Source: Ferruginibacter paludis
GTDB lineage: Bacteria > Bacteroidota > Bacteroidia > Chitinophagales > Chitinophagaceae
Assembly: GCF_030409685.1 (NCBI RefSeq)
Contig: NZ_JAUFQJ010000006.1
Span: 558,001 to 622,000 of the forward strand
Reading direction: 5' to 3'
Length of the DNA stretch: 64,000 nucleotides
The notes beneath the pieces are model-generated. The model made no database searches and was not told the origin of the DNA. It worked only from the letters and a program-made list of their open reading frames with translations. The position numbers and the translations under genes are program-made. This document shows, piece by piece, positions 28,110-36,278 of the stretch. The first letter of the stretch is position 1; each line of letters opens with the position of its first letter.

Positions 28110-30266
28110 TCACCGGATTTCAACGCCAATGCCGTCCGCATCATTAATAAATTGTAGCAAGATGGTGTGAGAACCTTCATCCCATTCAGTTTTGTTTTCG
28201 ATTGTTTTCCCATCCTTATCTTTTGTAATAACAGATGTGGGTTTTGCCTGCAAAAGGATGCGCATTACATTATTGGTGTTGGATGGACTTTTGGTGATAA
28301 ATGAATATTCATTGCCATTGCGCTTTTCATCGTATACTCTTGAAGCTGCGCACAAAACCTGGGCTATATTTTTTTCTTTTACCCTTTTCAAATCATACAA
28401 CAAAGATTGCTGACCGGGCGGAACAATTTTTTCTTTTAAAACCGGAAGCGCGGGATCAAACATATCTATCACCGGACCTTGGATGTGCAAAGGCTCAGCA
28501 GTCACGCCTTCTTCCATCACAGAAGCAATGTCATAAGGTCCCCGTTCCAGGTAAAAATAATTGTTGGTTTGCAGGCTGCCTTTTGTTGTTGCCGATTCAT
28601 AATTGCTTTTTACAATGCGCATAAAATTTTCATCGCCACCTGCTGTTAATACCAGCTCTTTCGGATCCTGCTTTACAATTGTTACCATCCCTTTTCCATA
28701 CACATAACTTTCTTTACCTGCCCGTGAAATATGCAACTGTTCAAACAGATGAGCCGATGGTGTTGCATAATTTTTTCCATTGGTATTCCACCATTCCTTA
28801 ACAGTTTGAAAAGGATCGGTATCTGTTCCATAATAAATTAACCTGCCACCATCCTTAACCCATTGCGCCAGCTGTTCATTTACTATGGCGGCTTGCGGCT
28901 TCATGTTGGCATAACTCATAACCAGCACTTTTATATTTTTTAATGTACCCGCAAAGCCCAGGTTTTCCATGTGCACCGTTTCAACAGGTATGCCTCTTTT
29001 CAATAATGGCATTACCATTCCATAAAAATTGGATAGCTGCGGATCGTCGTAATTGTTGTGCACCGGAAAACGCTGAAACATCATAGAATTGCCTACCAAC
29101 ACACCAATACCCTTACTGCCATTGATGGTATTTGCAGAGGCCGGCATTTCGTTTAATGCATTTACCATCACCTGCATTTGTGTTGCATACGCAGGTGATA
29201 TCGGTTGCTTTTCGCTGCTGTTGGCCAGCTTAAATTTCCCCTGGTAAATCCTGTTGGGCCAGGGCATCACTTCAAAATTATCCACCGAAGGATACATCAG
29301 CTCTGCAGTATAAGTGGCCTGGTAATTTTGTTTGTAATCATCCCAGGTACGTGGATAATCTTCTATTGGGTCTGTTAAAAAGTAAATTTTACGGCCGGTT
29401 GGTGCCGTCATGGATAGCATAGATCCATACTCCAAAAAAGCATTTTCAAATACGCGTTCTTTTTCAACACCATTAAAATAAACCGGCTCTCTTGATGTGC
29501 CCGTCCATACCTGGGCGATATAACCATCCATTCCAGGCAGCGCAGCCAGGCTTGCTTCGGGGCTAACAATTTGCCAGGAAGAATAATTCAATAGTGAATG
29601 AGTAGGTACATAACATTTTACTTTCAGCCCTTTGCTTTCACTATAGGTTTTGGCATATTGAAATACTTCTTTTAATGCATAAAAGTAAAGCTGGTACTTT
29701 AGTTTGGATGACAGGTAAGTTGCTTCCGGTGATTCATGTTGCGGCATCCAGGCAAAGCCATACATGTTTTGCCACTCCTTTTTAAATGATTCACTATAAC
29801 CACCTCTTGCCCAAAATTCAGGCTCTTCCAGGTAGATAGAAGTTACACCGGCATCAATCACTTTTTTTATCAGTGTTTTAAAATAAGCGATGTATCCATC
29901 GGTTGGCACTATGTAAGGAATGCCTTTACCATGGCCTATTTCACGGCCGCTTCTTTCTACCTGCCCCTCTTCAAAATGTGTTTTACCATCAAACCTGCCT
30001 TCAAAATAATCCTGGTAATTACCCCAGGCAATGCCCGTCATAAACTGCACATTATAGCCTTTGTCGCGATACCCTTTTACCCGTTCGGTAAACGTACTGT
30101 CCATACCATATACCATCGCAATATCGCTTCGCACATCGTACGCAGCATTCCAGGGTGCCGCAGCCTGGAAAGAAGTTTTTTCCGCGGCATTAATTTTTTG
30201 TGAATAGCCGTTAATACGCAACAAAGCAATGATGAGCAAAGCAATCAGCTGTTTAAGTATTTGCAT
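28110..30266 (-). CDS. Secreted TIM-barrel protein with GATase-like domain, putative glycoside hydrolase
   Basis: A 718-residue exported protein (signal peptide IALLIIALLRINGYSQ). Residues about 50-330 look like a TIM barrel: VRSDIAMVYGMD, GYNVQFMTGIAWGNYQDY, GVTSIYLEEPEFWARGGYS (paired glutamates at about 150-153 on a strand end), VKCYVPTHSLLNYSSW. Residues about 370-560 resemble the class-I glutamine-amidotransferase-like domain of GH42 beta-galactosidases (IGVLVGNSMMFQRFP, IKVLVMSYANMKPQ, WVKDGGRLIYYGTDTDPF), followed by a beta-rich tail. The architecture suggests a GH42-like retaining glycosidase, but neither its family nor its substrate is recognised. It shares strand and distance (319 bases) with the rhamnosidase run and has its own candidate promoter. 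Confidence 0.65.
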   Translation of the reverse strand: MQILKQLIALLIIALLRINGYSQKINAAEKTSFQAAAPWNAAYDVRSDIAMVYGMDSTFTERVKGYRDKGYNVQFMTGIAWGNYQDYFEGRFDGKTHFEEGQVERSGREIGHGKGIPYIVPTDGYIAYFKTLIKKVIDAGVTSIYLEEPEFWARGGYSESFKKEWQNMYGFAWMPQHESPEATYLSSKLKYQLYFYALKEVFQYAKTYSESKGLKVKCYVPTHSLLNYSSWQIVSPEASLAALPGMDGYIAQVWTGTSREPVYFNGVEKERVFENAFLEYGSMLSMTAPTGRKIYFLTDPIEDYPRTWDDYKQNYQATYTAELMYPSVDNFEVMPWPNRIYQGKFKLANSSEKQPISPAYATQMQVMVNALNEMPASANTINGSKGIGVLVGNSMMFQRFPVHNNYDDPQLSNFYGMVMPLLKRGIPVETVHMENLGFAGTLKNIKVLVMSYANMKPQAAIVNEQLAQWVKDGGRLIYYGTDTDPFQTVKEWWNTNGKNYATPSAHLFEQLHISRAGKESYVYGKGMVTIVKQDPKELVLTAGGDENFMRIVKSNYESATTKGSLQTNNYFYLERGPYDIASVMEEGVTAEPLHIQGPVIDMFDPALPVLKEKIVPPGQQSLLYDLKRVKEKNIAQVLCAASRVYDEKRNGNEYSFITKSPSNTNNVMRILLQAKPTSVITKDKDGKTIENKTEWDEGSHTILLQFINDADGIGVEIR

Positions 30267-30300
30267 TTAGCCGGTGAATTTTATAAAAGATGAATTTGTA

Positions 30301-30308
30301 CAAAACTA
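30301..30308 (-). promoter_or_regulatory. Candidate -7 element for the TIM-barrel gene
   Basis: On the minus strand TAGTTTTG (30308-30301) matches TAnnTTTG and lies 35 bases before the ATG at 30266. A good -33 TTG is lacking (TTC at the expected spacing), so support is partial. Confidence 0.4.
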
Positions 30309-30408
30309 TTTCATTAAATGCAGCGAACCGATTTTTAATAAATTCCCGGGGAACCTTTAGTTTTTTGTAAATGGTATGACCGTAATCATACGTTGCATTG
30401 ACGGCTGC

Positions 30409-30441
30409 TTGCAATAAGGTGTAAAAACTGGTATACTTTTG
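30409..30441 (+). promoter_or_regulatory. Promoter of the HYC_CC_PP-type gene
   Basis: TTG at 30409-30411, then 22 bases, then TACTTTTG at 30434-30441, matching the Bacteroidota -33/-7 form. The ATG at 30452 is only 10 bases past the box, so the transcript leader would be very short. Confidence 0.55.
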
Positions 30442-30451
30442 TGTTATACAA

Positions 30452-30835
30452 ATGAAAAAGATTGCGCTGATATTATTGCTCTTTGTTTACACGTCTTCAA
30501 AGATGGGCATAGGTATTACTCAGTTTTATTGCTGCGGCCATTTGCAATCTACCAGCCTGAGCTTTGCTGAATTTACCAAAAGCAAATCTTCAAAAAATCA
30601 TACAATCAGTTGTTGCAAAACCACATTTAAAAGTCTGAAATTAAAAGACAATTATATTGGTGCTGATTATATAAACAGTCCGGTTAACAATTTTATTATT
30701 GCTCTTCTGTTTACGTCATGCAGCGCTGAAAAGCAGTGGTTGAATTTGCAGCCACAATTATTAAAAACAAACCTCTCTCCTCCCCCCGACCGAGGTATTC
30801 CTATTTACATTTTCGATTGTGCTTATCGTATCTGA
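30452..30835 (+). CDS. HYC_CC_PP-type small secreted protein
   Basis: A 127-residue protein with an N-terminal hydrophobic segment (KKIALILLLFVYTSS). It shows the cysteine/proline pattern for which this Bacteroidota family is named: FYCCGHL near residue 28, then HTISCCKTTFKSLKLKDNYIG, and near the C-terminus SPPPDRGIPIYIFDCAYRI. The first motif is YCCG in place of HYC. The function is unknown; members often sit near metal or copper-handling genes, and here a heavy-metal-binding-repeat protein follows 173 bases downstream. No other family fits. The start follows the promoter box closely and has no plausible competitor. Confidence 0.75.
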   Translation: MKKIALILLLFVYTSSKMGIGITQFYCCGHLQSTSLSFAEFTKSKSSKNHTISCCKTTFKSLKLKDNYIGADYINSPVNNFIIALLFTSCSAEKQWLNLQPQLLKTNLSPPPDRGIPIYIFDCAYRI

Positions 30836-31008
30836 TCAGCATAAAAGCCGGTGACGGAATCGTTGTATTCATATTGTCACCGATGTCTCATTCTGACTTT
30901 ACCAAATCACTTTACAAACATCCATTTAGTAAAATATCAATCAACTAATTTGAAGAGGCGGTGATTCAAATACACTCAAAAAAATTAAAAATTTTAAAAC
31001 AAAATAAA

Positions 31009-31440
31009 ATGAAAAAGATATTATTTATTGCAATCGCTGTAGCTGCCACTTTTACATGCTTCGCACAAAAAGATGCGCTGAATAAAACAAACAAAGATGC
31101 TTCTCTAAAATTATTATACAGTTGCCCGATGCATCCCGATGTAACAAGTGATAAACCCGGTAAATGCACCAAGTGCGGTATGGACCTGGGTCTTTCAAAA
31201 AAAGAACAAATGAAAACAGCTGTCACCAACCAATATGCCTGCCCAATGCATGCAGATGTAGTCCGCAGCAAGGCTGGCAAATGTCCCAAATGCGGTTCAG
31301 CACTGGTGGCTTCTAAAAAAGAACAAATGAAAATGGAAACAATGAAAATGTTTACCTGCCCCATGCACCCCGACCAGGCAAGCGATAAAGCCGGCAAGTG
31401 CCCAAAATGCGGAATGAAAATGGCCAAAGCAAAATCGTAG
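31009..31440 (+). CDS. Secreted heavy-metal-binding-domain protein with three CPMH...KCGM repeats
   Basis: A 143-residue exported protein (signal peptide ending TFTCFAQK). After a short linker it contains three copies of a zinc-ribbon-like heavy-metal binding motif: YSCPMHPDVTSDKPGKCTKCGM, YACPMHADV...KCPKCGS and FTCPMHPDQ...KCPKCGM, at about residues 37-58, 78-99 and 118-139, joined by KKEQMK linkers. Each carries two Cys pairs' worth of ligands plus a His, as in the domain found at the N-terminus of CusB/CopA-type proteins. The middle copy ends in GSA rather than GMD. Likely role: periplasmic metal (copper-like) binding or buffering. I chose the ATG at 31009 over the GTG at 30961, which adds a lysine-rich stretch in front of the signal peptide. 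Confidence 0.88.
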   Translation: MKKILFIAIAVAATFTCFAQKDALNKTNKDASLKLLYSCPMHPDVTSDKPGKCTKCGMDLGLSKKEQMKTAVTNQYACPMHADVVRSKAGKCPKCGSALVASKKEQMKMETMKMFTCPMHPDQASDKAGKCPKCGMKMAKAKS

Positions 31441-31464
31441 TATTTAGTCTTAGTTTTCTCATAA

Positions 31465-31502
31465 CGGCATTGAAGCAAAAAAAGCTTCAGTGCCGCTTTA
31501 TT
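31465..31502 (+). terminator. Intrinsic terminator after the metal-binding protein gene
   Basis: CGGCATTGAAGC (31465-31476) pairs with GCTTCAGTGCCG (31484-31495) with one G-T wobble, loop AAAAAAA, followed by CTTTATTTTC. It lies 25 bases past the stop codon. Confidence 0.8.
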
Positions 31503-31570
31503 TTCAGGCATAAAGAGCGGCAATAGAAAGATCCCGGCAATGAAAAATAACACGATAACAATTATTCCGA

Positions 31571-31578
31571 TACATTTG
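31571..31578 (+). promoter_or_regulatory. Candidate -7 element for the nuclease gene
   Basis: TACATTTG fits TAnnTTTG and lies 60 bases before the nuclease ATG. No TTG is found at the right upstream distance, so this is a half match only. Confidence 0.35.
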
Positions 31579-31638
31579 ATTTGTTGCTAACTAATTTCTG
31601 TTTCCAATTCAATTAAAAAAGGCAATTCAATCCGAATA

Positions 31639-32166
31639 ATGAAAACCCTCCTGTTTCTTCTGTTTACTACCGCTCTCATTGCCGGCTGCAATTCGGCCGA
31701 AGCCCAATCACCACCCCACGGCAAAGTCATTCATATTATTGATGGTGATACCTATGATATTTTGCTGGACAATCACACAACAAAAAGAATCAGAATGGAA
31801 GGCATTGATGCACCTGAACGTGGGATGCCTTTTTACAAATTGTCGAAGAATTATTTAAGCCGCTTGTGTTTTGGTGCGGCTGTATCAATCGAAACGACCG
31901 GTAAAGACAGGTACGGCAGAACACTTGCGAAAACCTGGCTGGCAACCGGAAAAGAAGCTGGGCTATTGATGGTGGAAGCTGGCTATGCGTGGCATTTTAA
32001 AAAATATTCGACGGACATACAGCTGGCCAATGCAGCACTAAAAGCAAGAAAAAACAAGCTGGGTTTATGGGCTGAAAAATCAGCCATGGCACCATGGGCC
32101 TGGCGCAAAAATAAAATCAATATCAACCGTGCTAAAATGAAATTAAATAAATTTCACGCGGCATAA
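31639..32166 (+). CDS. Staphylococcal-nuclease-like (thermonuclease) lipoprotein
   Basis: Calcium-dependent phosphodiesterase fold (SNase, OB-fold), cleaving DNA or RNA outside the cytoplasm. The N-terminus LFTTALIAGCNSAEA is a lipoprotein signal (Cys near residue 17). Active-site segments are all visible: VIHIIDGDTYDI (Asp calcium ligands, about 31-42), RIRMEGIDAPERG (catalytic Arg and Asp, about 51-63), and DRYGRTLAK (catalytic Arg, about 93). The C-terminal WAEKSAMAPWAWR is the usual end of bacterial SNase proteins. Single-gene unit with its own terminator; likely nutrient nucleic-acid degradation. The extra basic tail (KINRAKMKLNK-like) is unremarkable. Confidence 0.9.
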   Translation: MKTLLFLLFTTALIAGCNSAEAQSPPHGKVIHIIDGDTYDILLDNHTTKRIRMEGIDAPERGMPFYKLSKNYLSRLCFGAAVSIETTGKDRYGRTLAKTWLATGKEAGLLMVEAGYAWHFKKYSTDIQLANAALKARKNKLGLWAEKSAMAPWAWRKNKININRAKMKLNKFHAA

Positions 32167-32193
32167 ACTTTTAGAATTCAGTCCTCTGCCCCC

Positions 32194-32220
32194 GGGGCAT
32201 AAAAAAATGCCCCCGTTTAA
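32194..32220 (+). terminator. Intrinsic terminator after the nuclease gene
   Basis: GGGGCAT (32194-32200), loop of six A, ATGCCCC (32207-32213), followed by CCGTTTAA. It is 28 bases past the stop codon. The T-run is short, but stem strength and place fit. Confidence 0.7.
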
Positions 32221-32310
32221 AAGAGCATTCTTTAATATATTGTTGTTGGTTTTTTGATCCGTTTTTACTTCACACATTTCTTACCATGCGTTTTTCAAGG
32301 CGGGACTCAT

Positions 32311-32516
32311 TGGTCTTTTCACGAAGGATATTCAATTCGTTGGTTATTTTTAATCAGGGTATCGGATAATCGGTGTACTTGGTTTTTTAGTCTAATCGGA
32401 TTGGTCTTTTAATCAGGATATTGTTATTTATTTGTTGGTTACAGGATTCGGCTCTTTTCTTTAAAATAATTGGATGTTGATTGGTTGTTCGGATTTGGTC
32501 TTTTGGTTAGGATATT
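32311..32516. repeat. Degenerate direct repeats, GGTCTTTT...AGGATATT
   Basis: The pattern TTGGTCTTTT followed by four to five variable bases and AGGATATT occurs at 32311-32332, 32401-32422 and 32495-32516, about 91-94 bases apart, with further weak copies (GGTTATTTTTAATCAGGGTAT at 32342). The plus strand is markedly G/T-rich. No coding frame covers the stretch 32167-32506; it may be an old tandem duplication or a cluster of binding sites. Confidence 0.5.
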
Positions 32517-32710
32517 AAAAATTGGAACCGGTTGCTGAAAGCTTTTACCTTGCTTGCTTTCTGATGTAAAAGTGCATCAAATATGTTCTGCATTTTTTGC
32601 TTTTCGATCAGGGAGTATTTTTTTTCGGCGAACGGTTCAAAATGATCGTTTTCGTGTATTCGCAAGGTGGCTTTAAAAACTGCGTCAAGGAGTTGTATCA
32701 ACCTGCTCAT
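32507..32710 (-). CDS. Small protein of unknown function (67 residues)
   Basis: An intact short frame with a balanced, soluble composition and predicted helices (LIQLLDAVFKATLRIHEND; LIEKQKMQNIFDALLHQKASKV). No family, signal peptide or membrane segment is recognised. Its 3' end runs into the third copy of the direct repeat, so the last residues are encoded by repeat sequence. It lies 182 bases downstream of another small minus-strand gene, and no promoter motif was found in front of it. It is plausible but not proven as a gene. Confidence 0.4.
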   Translation of the reverse strand: MSRLIQLLDAVFKATLRIHENDHFEPFAEKKYSLIEKQKMQNIFDALLHQKASKVKAFSNRFQFLIS

Positions 32711-32892
32711 GCAATCAGCGCTGATAGCCGATTTACGGGAACGAAGGGAAATAGCAACAGTTTTTTTTCCAAAAAAATAAGCGGATGTATAGTTAGGTAT
32801 TTACCTGGACTGCCGTTTGGATGAAAAGGATTTTAGTGAAATAGCAAAGGGTATTGCGTACCCGCGTGGAGAATGCATTCCAAATACCCCGG

Positions 32893-33192
32893 CTATGATA
32901 CGGATGTATTTTCTTTTGCGTCAATAGCAGATTTAAGCATTCGTATAATTTTCTTTTCGACTGCAATGGTCGCCTCCTCAATGTCATACCAATTGCCATC
33001 TTTTGTTTTGTATAAATTGCAGGAAAACGCCTCACCTGCCGGTTCCTTTTGCGTAAATGAATATTCCTGTAAGTTAGCAATCACCGTTCCCAGCGCATTG
33101 ATAAGCTCATAAGGCTTTATAGTGTAAAAAAATTGGCGTTTATCTTCCAAAATAACCTGGTTGCTGAAAAGATGCTTTAGGGATTCTCTCAT
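32893..33192 (-). CDS. Small cytoplasmic protein of unknown function (99 residues)
   Basis: An intact frame with protein-like composition: FFYTIKPYELINALGTVIANLQEY, then LYKTKDGNWYDIEE and a helical end with IAVEKKIIRMLKSAID. The mix of beta-like and helical parts, without signal peptide, suggests a small soluble domain. I recognise no family. It is followed by the 67-residue gene on the same strand. In front (33193 onward) the best promoter-like box is CAGTTTTG on the minus strand, one base off consensus. Confidence 0.55.
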   Translation of the reverse strand: MRESLKHLFSNQVILEDKRQFFYTIKPYELINALGTVIANLQEYSFTQKEPAGEAFSCNLYKTKDGNWYDIEEATIAVEKKIIRMLKSAIDAKENTSVS

Positions 33193-33762
33193 ACTACAAT
33201 GATAGTTGTTTTTTTATATGTTGCAAAACTGACTTTGTATTACGGGTGGAACTCATTGTAAGCAGCATCCTGGCCACAGTAAATGCTCCATTTCGCCAAA
33301 CCGGTATAAAATGTCTGCTTTAAACATTCATGCAATTAGTCAAATAAAAATTTAAGCAGAAAAATCCCGTTTGGCCATCACCCCTTCTGGTCCATATCTT
33401 TCACTGGAAAATTATGACATAGGGAAACGTTACACGTCCACTTTACGAAGGATTGGAAGCAAGCTGAAATGGGTTAAGCAGACTATCAGGCGGTTAAGGG
33501 CCATTCTACTGCTCCAGGGTTCGGTAAATTGAGTGAGTCATCCACAGCCAGCCAGCGTTTAGTATTTTTATAAAAACAGCATGGCGTTGAGATGGTTCAG
33601 CCAGCCTACATATTTACGGAGCGCAATGTTGAAGAAAAACACCACAGAAAAAATGTCGTTGAAATGTGTAAGCCGTAGCAGCCTGGAGAAGAGATTCCAA
33701 CACCACCGGTAACACGTCACCTGGCCAGTCTACCAGTTTAGAGAAATATAAAAAACTTAACA
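33193..33762. other. Long intergenic stretch, no recognised gene
   Basis: About 570 bases without a convincing frame or hairpin. A few frames of 30-40 codons near 33560-33710 have ordinary codon use but no start, family or conserved motif. It ends in the promoter of the H1-like gene. Confidence 0.4.
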
Positions 33763-33791
33763 TTGAAAGCAATTTTCTTATATTAAGTTTG
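33763..33791 (+). promoter_or_regulatory. Promoter of the H1-like protein gene
   Basis: TTG at 33763-33765, 18 bases, then TAAGTTTG at 33784-33791: both boxes of the Bacteroidota housekeeping promoter at normal spacing. Transcription would start near 33798, about 20 bases ahead of the ATG at 33818. Confidence 0.7.
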
Positions 33792-33817
33792 TGTTATCAT
33801 TTATAAAAAATAGTAGA

Positions 33818-34150
33818 ATGTCAACAACGGAAAACATGAAGAAGAGTATAACGGAAAGCGATTCTGCCCTGCAAACTGTTACCAGTCAATTGCAAACGGC
33901 CCTCGCAGATCTGAAAGATCAGTTGGGAGAAAAAAAATTTGAAAAAAGAATTAAGAAGGCTGCAAAACTGCTTACTGCCGGATTGAAAAAGACGGTAGCA
34001 AAGAAAACAAAAGATGTAGTAAAAAAAGTCATCCCCGTCTCTAAAAAAGCTGCACCTGCTGATAAAAAAACAACTCCTCCGGTAAAAAAAGCGGCGAAAG
34101 CTCTTCCAAATAAAAAGGCCTCATCCGCCGGTGTTTCAGTTAAAAAATAG
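33818..34150 (+). CDS. Lysine/alanine-rich histone-H1-like protein
   Basis: A 110-residue protein. The first half (about residues 10-55) is a predicted helix or coiled coil (LQTVTSQLQTALADLKDQLGEKKFEKRIKKAAK), the second a low-complexity tail of K, A, P and T with repeated KK(A/T) blocks (VAKKTKDVVKKV, PVSKKAAP, PVKKAAKALPNKK). Such tails bind nucleic acid without sequence preference, as in H1-like nucleoid proteins. The ATG at 33818 sits just after the transcription start implied by the promoter; the upstream in-frame codon at 33791 overlaps the -7 box and is rejected. It has its own promoter and terminator, so it is a single-gene unit. DNA binding is inferred from composition only. Confidence 0.72.
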   Translation: MSTTENMKKSITESDSALQTVTSQLQTALADLKDQLGEKKFEKRIKKAAKLLTAGLKKTVAKKTKDVVKKVIPVSKKAAPADKKTTPPVKKAAKALPNKKASSAGVSVKK

Positions 34151-34232
34151 CATCGTATTTTAAAATGGCTGTGGAAAACTATTTTCCGGTTTACACTCAT
34201 CCAATTGTTGCAGTTTATGCCATACCCTTATG

Positions 34233-34287
34233 CCGGCTGTAGATAATTCCTGGTACGTTTATCTCCAGACAGCCGGTTGTTCTTTTC
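34233..34287 (+). terminator. Intrinsic terminator with two-part stem
   Basis: Outer stem CCGGCTGT (34233-34240) with ACAGCCGG (34269-34276), inner stem AGATAA (34241-34246) with TTATCT (34259-34264), asymmetric internal loop CCAG, then TTGTTCTTTT. It is 83 bases past the H1-like stop codon. Confidence 0.65.
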
Positions 34288-35024
34288 GAAATGGATTAAA
34301 AAATCCCGGTTAAAAAATCGTATGTATTGTTTTTGTAACGTCCAGTTGCAGTGGATGAATAGATCCTGCAACGGAATAAACAATCAACTTTTATTTATAA
34401 ATTTATCTGCGGTTACGGCTGCAGATTTTCAACAAACAACCTGCCCGTCAATTCCAGGACGTTATCAGCCATTGCAGATCCGCCTGTTGAAAAATGACAG
34501 AACTTAAAATTTAAATAAAAACTTACTTTGGGATCAGTAATGATGACTTAGCCAAAATCAGCTCGCTTTTTAAACCCGAAAAGTAAACAAAGGTGAGTAC
34601 TTTCTTAAAACAGGCAGGCACAATGACCGGCTTGGCTTCTTCAAACAGGTATTGTAAGAGAGTTTGTACACATTGGCGACAAGGAAGTGACCAAATGGAT
34701 TTCTACAAAAGGTTTTTTCGCTATAAATGTATACAACTTCAACTGTGCTACTGCAAAACGAATTCACCGGACACATTTATTGAAAGCCTTTGCAACAACA
34801 GGTTTACAGCCGCATTTAGTTACACGGGCTTGTTAAAATGATGAATTATTCACCGCCTTTAACACATGACAAACCGGGCGTTGAATATGCTAAGCGTTAA
34901 GAAATGCCGCAATTAAAAATTATCATGGCTGCCTGGTTGATTACCTGGATTTCAATACAACCAGTGCTGCCGGAAATTGGCCAGGGCATAATATTATCAT
35001 CCAAAATAAATCCGGCCATTTTCT
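34288..35024. other. Long intergenic stretch, no recognised gene
   Basis: About 740 bases. The frames present are short and interrupted; one plus-strand stretch near 34676-34800 (EVTKWISTKGFFAINVYNF) reads protein-like but has no start or family. A frame that begins at 34904 overlaps the 3' end of the SDR gene on the other strand and is probably its shadow. Confidence 0.35.
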
Positions 35025-35714
35025 TTATGCATTGTTATACACTTTTATTACCGGTTCTCTTATTGTTGCTGCTGCAGGAGTGCAATAATAATAGATGGCA
35101 TCCGCAATAGATTCGGGCTTAACCCAATTCTCAAACTTTGCATCCGGCATAGCTTTGCGATTTTGAGGAGTATCAATTGTGCTGGGTACAACAACAGTAG
35201 TAACCACGTTATGTCCTTTGGCCTCCTCATTCATCAGTTCTGCCAGGCGGAATATCAGTGATTTTCCCAATCCGTATGCCACCATCCCCTTCCCTTCTTT
35301 GGCACTCATGCCCGGCCTTGAGCCGATAATAAATATCCTGCCGCTGCCCTGTTGCATCATCTGTACAAATGCCGGACGGGCAACATTATAAGCTGTTTCA
35401 AAGTTCAGTTTGTATTGCTTATAAATGTCAGTCGTTTGCGTATCCGCAATTGTACCCATCGCAAAACCACCAACGGTTAATATGGCGGCATCAATATTTT
35501 CATATTTGGCAATTACCGTCTTAATAAATTTACCCGAGTCTTCTTCATTCATCAGGTCAACAAGCACCTTCTCCAGTTTGGCGTCAACAATTTCAAAGGG
35601 GGTAGGATCGTTGGGTACAATTGTTGCAACCACATGGTATCCTTCTGCCAAAAATTTTCTTACAACGCACTGTCCCATATTTCCGGAAGCGCCGGTAACG
35701 ATTGCTGTTTTCAT
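35025..35714 (-). CDS. SDR-family NAD(P)-dependent oxidoreductase
   Basis: Short-chain dehydrogenase/reductase of 229 residues, cytoplasmic. The Rossmann start TGASGNMGQCV differs slightly from TGxxxGxG but keeps the glycine pattern; the active-site set is present as IIGSRPG (Ser, about 135) and YGLGK (Tyr and Lys, about 149-153). The start is the ATG at 35714 (MKTAIVTGASG), since the upstream in-frame codons carry no part of the fold. The end lacks an extended C-terminal domain. Gene neighbours are unrelated, so no substrate can be suggested. Expression is probably monocistronic. Confidence 0.88.
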   Translation of the reverse strand: MKTAIVTGASGNMGQCVVRKFLAEGYHVVATIVPNDPTPFEIVDAKLEKVLVDLMNEEDSGKFIKTVIAKYENIDAAILTVGGFAMGTIADTQTTDIYKQYKLNFETAYNVARPAFVQMMQQGSGRIFIIGSRPGMSAKEGKGMVAYGLGKSLIFRLAELMNEEAKGHNVVTTVVVPSTIDTPQNRKAMPDAKFENWVKPESIADAIYYYCTPAAATIREPVIKVYNNA

Positions 35715-35882
35715 TTCTTTTATTTTTAGCACTAAGGTATTTTAATACAAATTTTATTGCGTCATCTATCGCACTTTTTTTTTGCAGCCTGCTCAAATAA
35801 GTACAATTATTAACCCGGTATTTATCTTTTGTACGTACCCTCAGCCCGGTAAACCACCGGAAAAGTAAATGAAAACATACAG

Positions 35883-36278
35883 CTATACATGCATTGCTTT
35901 CCGGGAATACGGATTTTTTATCATCTCCAGTTTTAACTTCTTTAATGCCTCATGAATTTTATTATATACTGTGCGGGGCGCAAGGCCTCTTTGCTGCACA
36001 ATTTCTTCATAGGATAATCCTTCATAAAACTTAAGAACAATCAGCTCTTTCTGGCGGGCGGGAAGGTGGTTTAAATGATGTATTAGAAGTTGAAATAAAT
36101 GATATTGCAGATCTTTCATTATTAGCTTCTCTAACGGAGGTTGTCCACTTGAACGGACCGCCGTATGTTTACCGGAATTGTATTTGCCACTCGCATTTTT
36201 TTCACTACGGTTTTTGCCATATTTACTACTCTGCGAGTGAAATATTAACCGCTGCACCGTGCTTTTCAGCAGATACAT
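35883..36278 (-). CDS. Truncated ECF-type sigma-70 factor, region 4 only
   Basis: Residues about 75-120 are an unmistakable sigma-70 region 4 helix-turn-helix (LPARQKELIVLKFYEGLSYEEIV, then PRTVYNKIHEALKKLK). Region 2, which binds the -10 box and core polymerase, is absent: the first 18 codons overlap the 3' end of the oxidoreductase gene (36226 onward), and only a linker precedes region 4. A normal Bacteroidota ECF factor is about 180-200 residues. Translation could start at the ATG near 36119 instead. Either this is the surviving 3' half of a sigma gene broken by a rearrangement, or a region-4-only regulator. Function as a sigma factor is unlikely. Confidence 0.7.
   Translation of the reverse strand: MYLLKSTVQRLIFHSQSSKYGKNRSEKNASGKYNSGKHTAVRSSGQPPLEKLIMKDLQYHLFQLLIHHLNHLPARQKELIVLKFYEGLSYEEIVQQRGLAPRTVYNKIHEALKKLKLEMIKNPYSRKAMHV

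Noticed and set aside
34904-35110. 68-codon frame with a leucine-rich, membrane-like end
   Set aside because: The hydrophobic part is antisense to the SDR C-terminus; no independent support.
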